64,000 nt of DNA from Serripes groenlandicus (taxonomy: Eukaryota > Mollusca > Bivalvia > Cardiida > Cardiidae): contig JASEVX010000010.1 of NCBI GenBank assembly GCA_031761405.1, positions 29,146,674 to 29,210,673 on the forward strand, given 5' to 3'. Position numbers and translations under genes: made by a program. Position 1 is the stretch's first letter, and each line of letters opens with the position of its first letter. Shown one piece after another: positions 60,835 to 64,000 of this stretch. The notes under the pieces are model-generated. The model searched no databases. It was not told the DNA's origin and worked only from the letters and a program-made list of their open reading frames with translations.

Positions 60835-61056
60835 CCCTTTCCCTCATACGACAATTCTGCAGCAGATGACTTTGAACATATTTTGTCAACATATAGAAAA
60901 TCTCTATAATTGAATGGATAACCTATGACTAAAAGTGAAAAACATTGTGGCAAAAGGAGAAATTGCTCGTTTTGAGCAATTTATTCTTTTGTCACTATGT
61001 TTTCAAAAAGCCGTCTGCTGTAGAGGCGTCAGAAGGCGTCTATATGAGGGAAAGGG
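60835..61056 (-). mobile_element. TTAA-MITE, the best-preserved copy
   Basis: 222 bp between TTAA at 60831-60834 and 61057-61060. Ends CCCTTTCCCTCATACGAC and TATATGAGGGAAAGGG; centre GGAGAAATTGCTCGTTTTGA, GCAATTT. Terminal inverted repeats match for at least 14 of the first 15 bases. Confidence 0.93.
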
Positions 61057-61067
61057 TTAACACTCTG

Positions 61068-62040
61068 GAAGCCGCATGTTTTACTTGAGCATGTTGAAAC
61101 TTCCTCAGAATATTTGCTTGTATGATAGCCTAAGTTCGAATATGTGTCAGATCCAGTAAAGAACTAGGTCACTTAGCCAAACACACAAAAATTTTGTTAA
61201 CCCTATAATAGACACTGCATTTTTGTATTGAGCAGTTTGAAACCTTGTCAGAAAGTTTGTCTTGATGATAGGCCAATTTCAAATATTGGTTATTTTGGAT
61301 AAAACATTAGGGCACTAAGCCAAGTAGGAGGAAAATCTTGTTAAGACTTTGGAAGCTGCACTTTTAGCTTGAGCATGCTGAAACTTTGTCAGAATAATTA
61401 TTTTTATTAAATTTAGTTTGAATATGGTTAATGTTTGTTAAAAAATTAGGTCACTATGCCAAGTTGTAGGACAATCTTGATTTAACACTTAAGAGACCAC
61501 AATTTTGACTTTAGCGGCTTGAAATTTTGTCAGACAGTTTTTCTTGACGATATACAGGCCAATTTAGACATTGGTCATGTTGAGTCAAAAATTAGGTCCC
61601 ATGATCAAATTTGGAATCCGCTGTGGTCGAGTGGTTAGCGTCGGGGATTTCGAAACCGGGTGTCCCGGGTTCGATCCCCAGTCGCGGCATTACGGTCATG
61701 GTGGAGTGCCCTTGGGCAAGGCACATTTTCTAGCCTAGTACTGGTTTGTTTACCCAGGGATCATGAATAATTAAAATTTAATTGCGCGCTAAATGACCTT
61801 AGCTGTCGATGCGCCATAAAACAATATACATTCATTCATTCATTCATTGATCAAATTTAAGAAAAGATTTGTTAATGCTCTGGAAGCCATGTTTTTAACT
61901 CTAGCATGATGAAACTTTACCAGAATGTTTATCTTGATGATATCTAGGCTAAGTTCGAATATGGTCTGGTTAAAAACTAGGTCACTAGGCCAATATTGAG
62001 AAATATCTTGTAAACACTCTGGTCACCACATTTCTCTCAA
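61068..62040 (+). repeat. ~140-bp tandem-repeat region, split by a SINE
   Basis: About seven diverged units contain ACTCTGGAAGCC, TTGAGCATG(C/T)TGAAACTT, TCTTGATGATA and AGGTCACTA(T/G)GCCAA. No distinct element ends were found. Confidence 0.65.
61613..61847 (+). mobile_element. Full-length tRNA-derived SINE (type 1) with 11-bp target duplication
   Basis: Head CCGCTGTGGTCGAGTGGTTA, A box TGGTCGAGTGG, B box GGTTCGATCCC, tail AATTGCGCGCTAAATGACC and (CATT)n. TGATCAAATTT is duplicated at 61602-61612 and 61848-61858. Confidence 0.93.
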
Positions 62041-62640
62041 ATGATCCTTGGGGGACTCTTTACTAAGAGTGTTAAATTTAAGTTGATTCTTTAGATACTT
62101 TAGATAATAAATAGCTTTGCTGCTGGTACTATTTTACCCTTTCTACACTACAGACACATGTTGTCTAATCTTCAACAGATGGATGGTATGAGCAATTTCG
62201 ACAGTTTTCTCAATGTTTTCCTCACACGTCAATACTTTTAGATTCATCAATAAAGATTTACCAATATCTTTAGTTAAACATTTTCAAATCATCTGCTGTA
62301 GAGTTTATCCATGTGATAAATTACCTATCACAAATGTGTTTGTTTATCTAACTGTATCTACGTCTACAGTTCAAGAGTTTAATTATAGATCTCTGGAAAT
62401 AAGGTTAACCCTGTCTTAAAGCGACTGAACTCCAGATACCCAACTGTCGAAAAAAAATAAAATTTCCAATTTTAAGAAAATAAGTGTTATTTTTGTATTT
62501 CGGGTATTAAAATATGATAACTGACATATTACATACCCCTATAATCGGTGAGATTTTCTTGTTTTCGATACTTTTTCCATCGCAAATTCTACCCTGTCAG
62601 TAACGGGGTAAGTTTATAAATAGCTTTCGATGCTTTAAAT
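62041..62640. other. Unassigned, with a decayed MITE
   Basis: 62138-62410 retains TTTTACCCTTTCTACACTAC and ATCATCTGCTGTAGAG. From 62420 to 62640 I see nothing. Confidence 0.4.
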
Positions 62641-62647
62641 CTCATTC

Positions 62648-62884
62648 ATCACGTGACTTGAAAAGTCGTCACGTGAATTGAAGAGTCGTCACATGACCGA
62701 AAGGACGCATGCGCATTAAATGAAACATTTTTATACCATGAAGGTTTTATGCAAAACCACGAGGAACTCATGCAATCACCAACAAATCTCTATGATTACT
62801 GTCGTTCGAATCCGCCAAACGTGTAAATTGTGCATAACTGTACACGCCTGTCAGAGTGAACCTTTATATAGTTCTATCACGTGA
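62648..62884. promoter_or_regulatory. Cluster of CACGTG E-boxes with an NRF1-like site
   Basis: ATCACGTGAC (about 62650), GTCACGTGAA (about 62670) and GTCACATGAC (about 62689) are spaced about 20 bp apart. Then comes CGCATGCGCA (62707-62716), and a further ATCACGTGAT near 62878. Could be a promoter or part of an undescribed repeat. Confidence 0.35.
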
Positions 62885-63268
62885 TCGTTGCAAGGTGCCC
62901 GTCTGAAGGATTCCGTGGTATTTTTAAATAGGAAACCCCTTCATCGGGACAATTGAAAACGACTCAAGTCCACTTTATTGATAAAAAAACGATACATGAT
63001 CTACCCTGGTTTTACTTGGATTACATAAAGAATAACATTTAGGGCGAATTCGAATTTTTTTTTTTTTTAGTTTTTGTTTCGTGCCATCTGGATTTCAGAC
63101 GCTTTAAATAAATATTTGAACTGTATGCATTTCTTCTTTTTTGTTTACATTTTTTGAAATTATGTGACTTGTTTTGTAACTTTCCAAAAAATGGAACAGT
63201 TGACCATCTTTTTTCCCCTCATACAATGGGTACCGTCCCACAGCACTTTCAGTGCTTTGATTTATTTA
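62885..63268. other. AT-rich, nothing identified
   Basis: T-rich runs; no coding or repeat signal. Confidence 0.35.
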
Positions 63269-63474
63269 AGCCTTCCCTTCCCCACATGCAGACACAATTT
63301 GAGATATCTGCAGAAAAGGACTTTTGAAAATATTGTGACAAAATGAGAAATAGCTCCTTTTGCCATGATATGTTCAGCTCTATTACTTAAAGAGGTTTTC
63401 CACTTTTTTCCTTGGATTTGAAATTGTTTTTAAACTCCTTTGCTGAAGATTTGTGTATGTTGGACAGGGAATGA
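63269..63474 (+). mobile_element. Diverged TTAA-MITE
   Basis: CCTTCCCCACATGCAGACAC to TGTATGTTGGACAGGGAATG, with remnants of the central arms (AAATAGCTCCTTTTGCCA). Confidence 0.6.
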
Positions 63475-63574
63475 CATGTCCCCTTGTGAAGTTTATACAA
63501 ATTGGCCATAACAGATATCAGTCATCCATAACTCAAGTCTAGAATGTTCAAAATCGTGTATCATATCTTCGTAC

Positions 63575-64000
63575 ATAAAACCTTCAGTAGCCAAATGGTT
63601 AGAATGTCCGCCTCGGGAGTGGAAGACTAGGGTTGTATCCCTGGTCAATCATACCTTTGCCACAATGTTTTCAACTTTTAGCAGTAATTATTAGAGATTT
63701 TCCGGGGGTTTTGCCAACATGCATTCTAAGTCGTCTGGTACAGATTTGTTGAATGTGGGAGAGGGTTTACACTCAGGGTTGATGGGATAACATTTCGCCT
63801 GATGCATCGGTGTCAGGATCAATAAGACTGGTAGCCCTGGTCATTTACCCAGGAATAGTCATGAAATACTACAGATTGAGTGATTGGGTTTAATGCCATT
63901 TTCAACAAACTTTCTGTCTTATCAGGGCAGCCAGTTCACCTACAAACTTGTTTCCTGGCTTTCTCACACCAGAACTCAAAAAAACTCATTCCAAGGGACT
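63575..64000. mobile_element. SINE pieces interrupted by a MITE half
   Basis: 63590-63650 has a tRNA-like head (GTAGCCAAATGGTTAGAATG ... GGGTTGTATCCC). 63655-63772 is a MITE half ending GTGGGAGAGGGTTTA. 63877-64000, in minus orientation, resembles a type 2 SINE tail and core (GATTGGGTTTAATGCCATTT, GGCAGCCAGTTC). Confidence 0.6.

Noticed and set aside
61613..61690. tRNA gene with A and B boxes
   Set aside because: It is the head of a SINE with a (CATT)n tail and target duplication; the same holds for 4.9, 11.97, 13.65, 46.5 and 60.25 kb.

Overview
This window is eukaryotic DNA, most likely from a bivalve mollusc. It is AT-rich, has one spliced gene with very long introns, and is otherwise packed with mobile elements of bivalve type: Helentron/HINE ('pearl'-like) elements with central tandem repeats, tRNA-derived SINEs, non-LTR retrotransposons and a dense TTAA-flanked MITE family. 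There is no operon-like or prokaryotic organisation. The species cannot be named from the sequence alone.

The one gene I recognise with confidence lies on the minus strand and runs through the left four-fifths of the window. It is POMGNT1, the Golgi protein O-linked-mannose beta-1,2-N-acetylglucosaminyltransferase. I rebuilt twelve coding exons (50518 down to 766) from conserved protein segments, splice sites and codon phase. All eleven junctions keep the reading frame. Together they encode about 378 residues: a short cytosolic tail, the membrane anchor, the whole GlcNAc-binding stem domain, the cysteine-containing linker, and the first third of the GT13 catalytic domain as far as the metal-binding EED segment. 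The remaining exons must lie beyond position 1. Coding sequence is about 1.1 kb of about 49.8 kb; nearly all the rest of the gene is transposon sequence.

Layout. 1-565: 3' end of a Helentron-like element with 176-bp repeats. 766-824: exon 12. 1322-4205: dead LINE with its own 43-bp minisatellite and two nested insertions. 4341-16000: exons 11 to 8 among Helentron, SINE and MITE copies. 17903-26099: a three-level nest of Helentron-like elements. 26466-28055: exons 7, 6 and 5. 28166-31701: repeats rich in TGACCT half-sites and a 62-bp satellite. 32333-34250: exons 4 and 3. 34596-41084: MITEs and more repeats. 41136-41223: exon 2. 41673-50284: a Helentron-like element split by a second Helentron-like element and by a 7.06-kb hAT-like transposon, which itself holds palindromic 11-bp arrays, SINEs and a few exon-like stretches. 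50483-50518: probable exon 1. To the right lie another tandem-repeat element, a recent 5'-truncated LINE with a perfect 12-bp target duplication (54305-56607), a weak candidate for a small secreted-protein gene (57156-58676), and more SINEs, MITEs and tandem repeats.

Nothing here amounts to a proven new biological system. The most unusual signals are: several repeat families sharing one terminal layout and lying on one strand within the gene; the 7-kb transposon with subterminal palindromic arrays and possible cargo; mobile DNA placed within a few bases of POMGNT1 splice sites, including a triplicated 5' splice site; and a minisatellite that appears to have grown out of LINE coding sequence.
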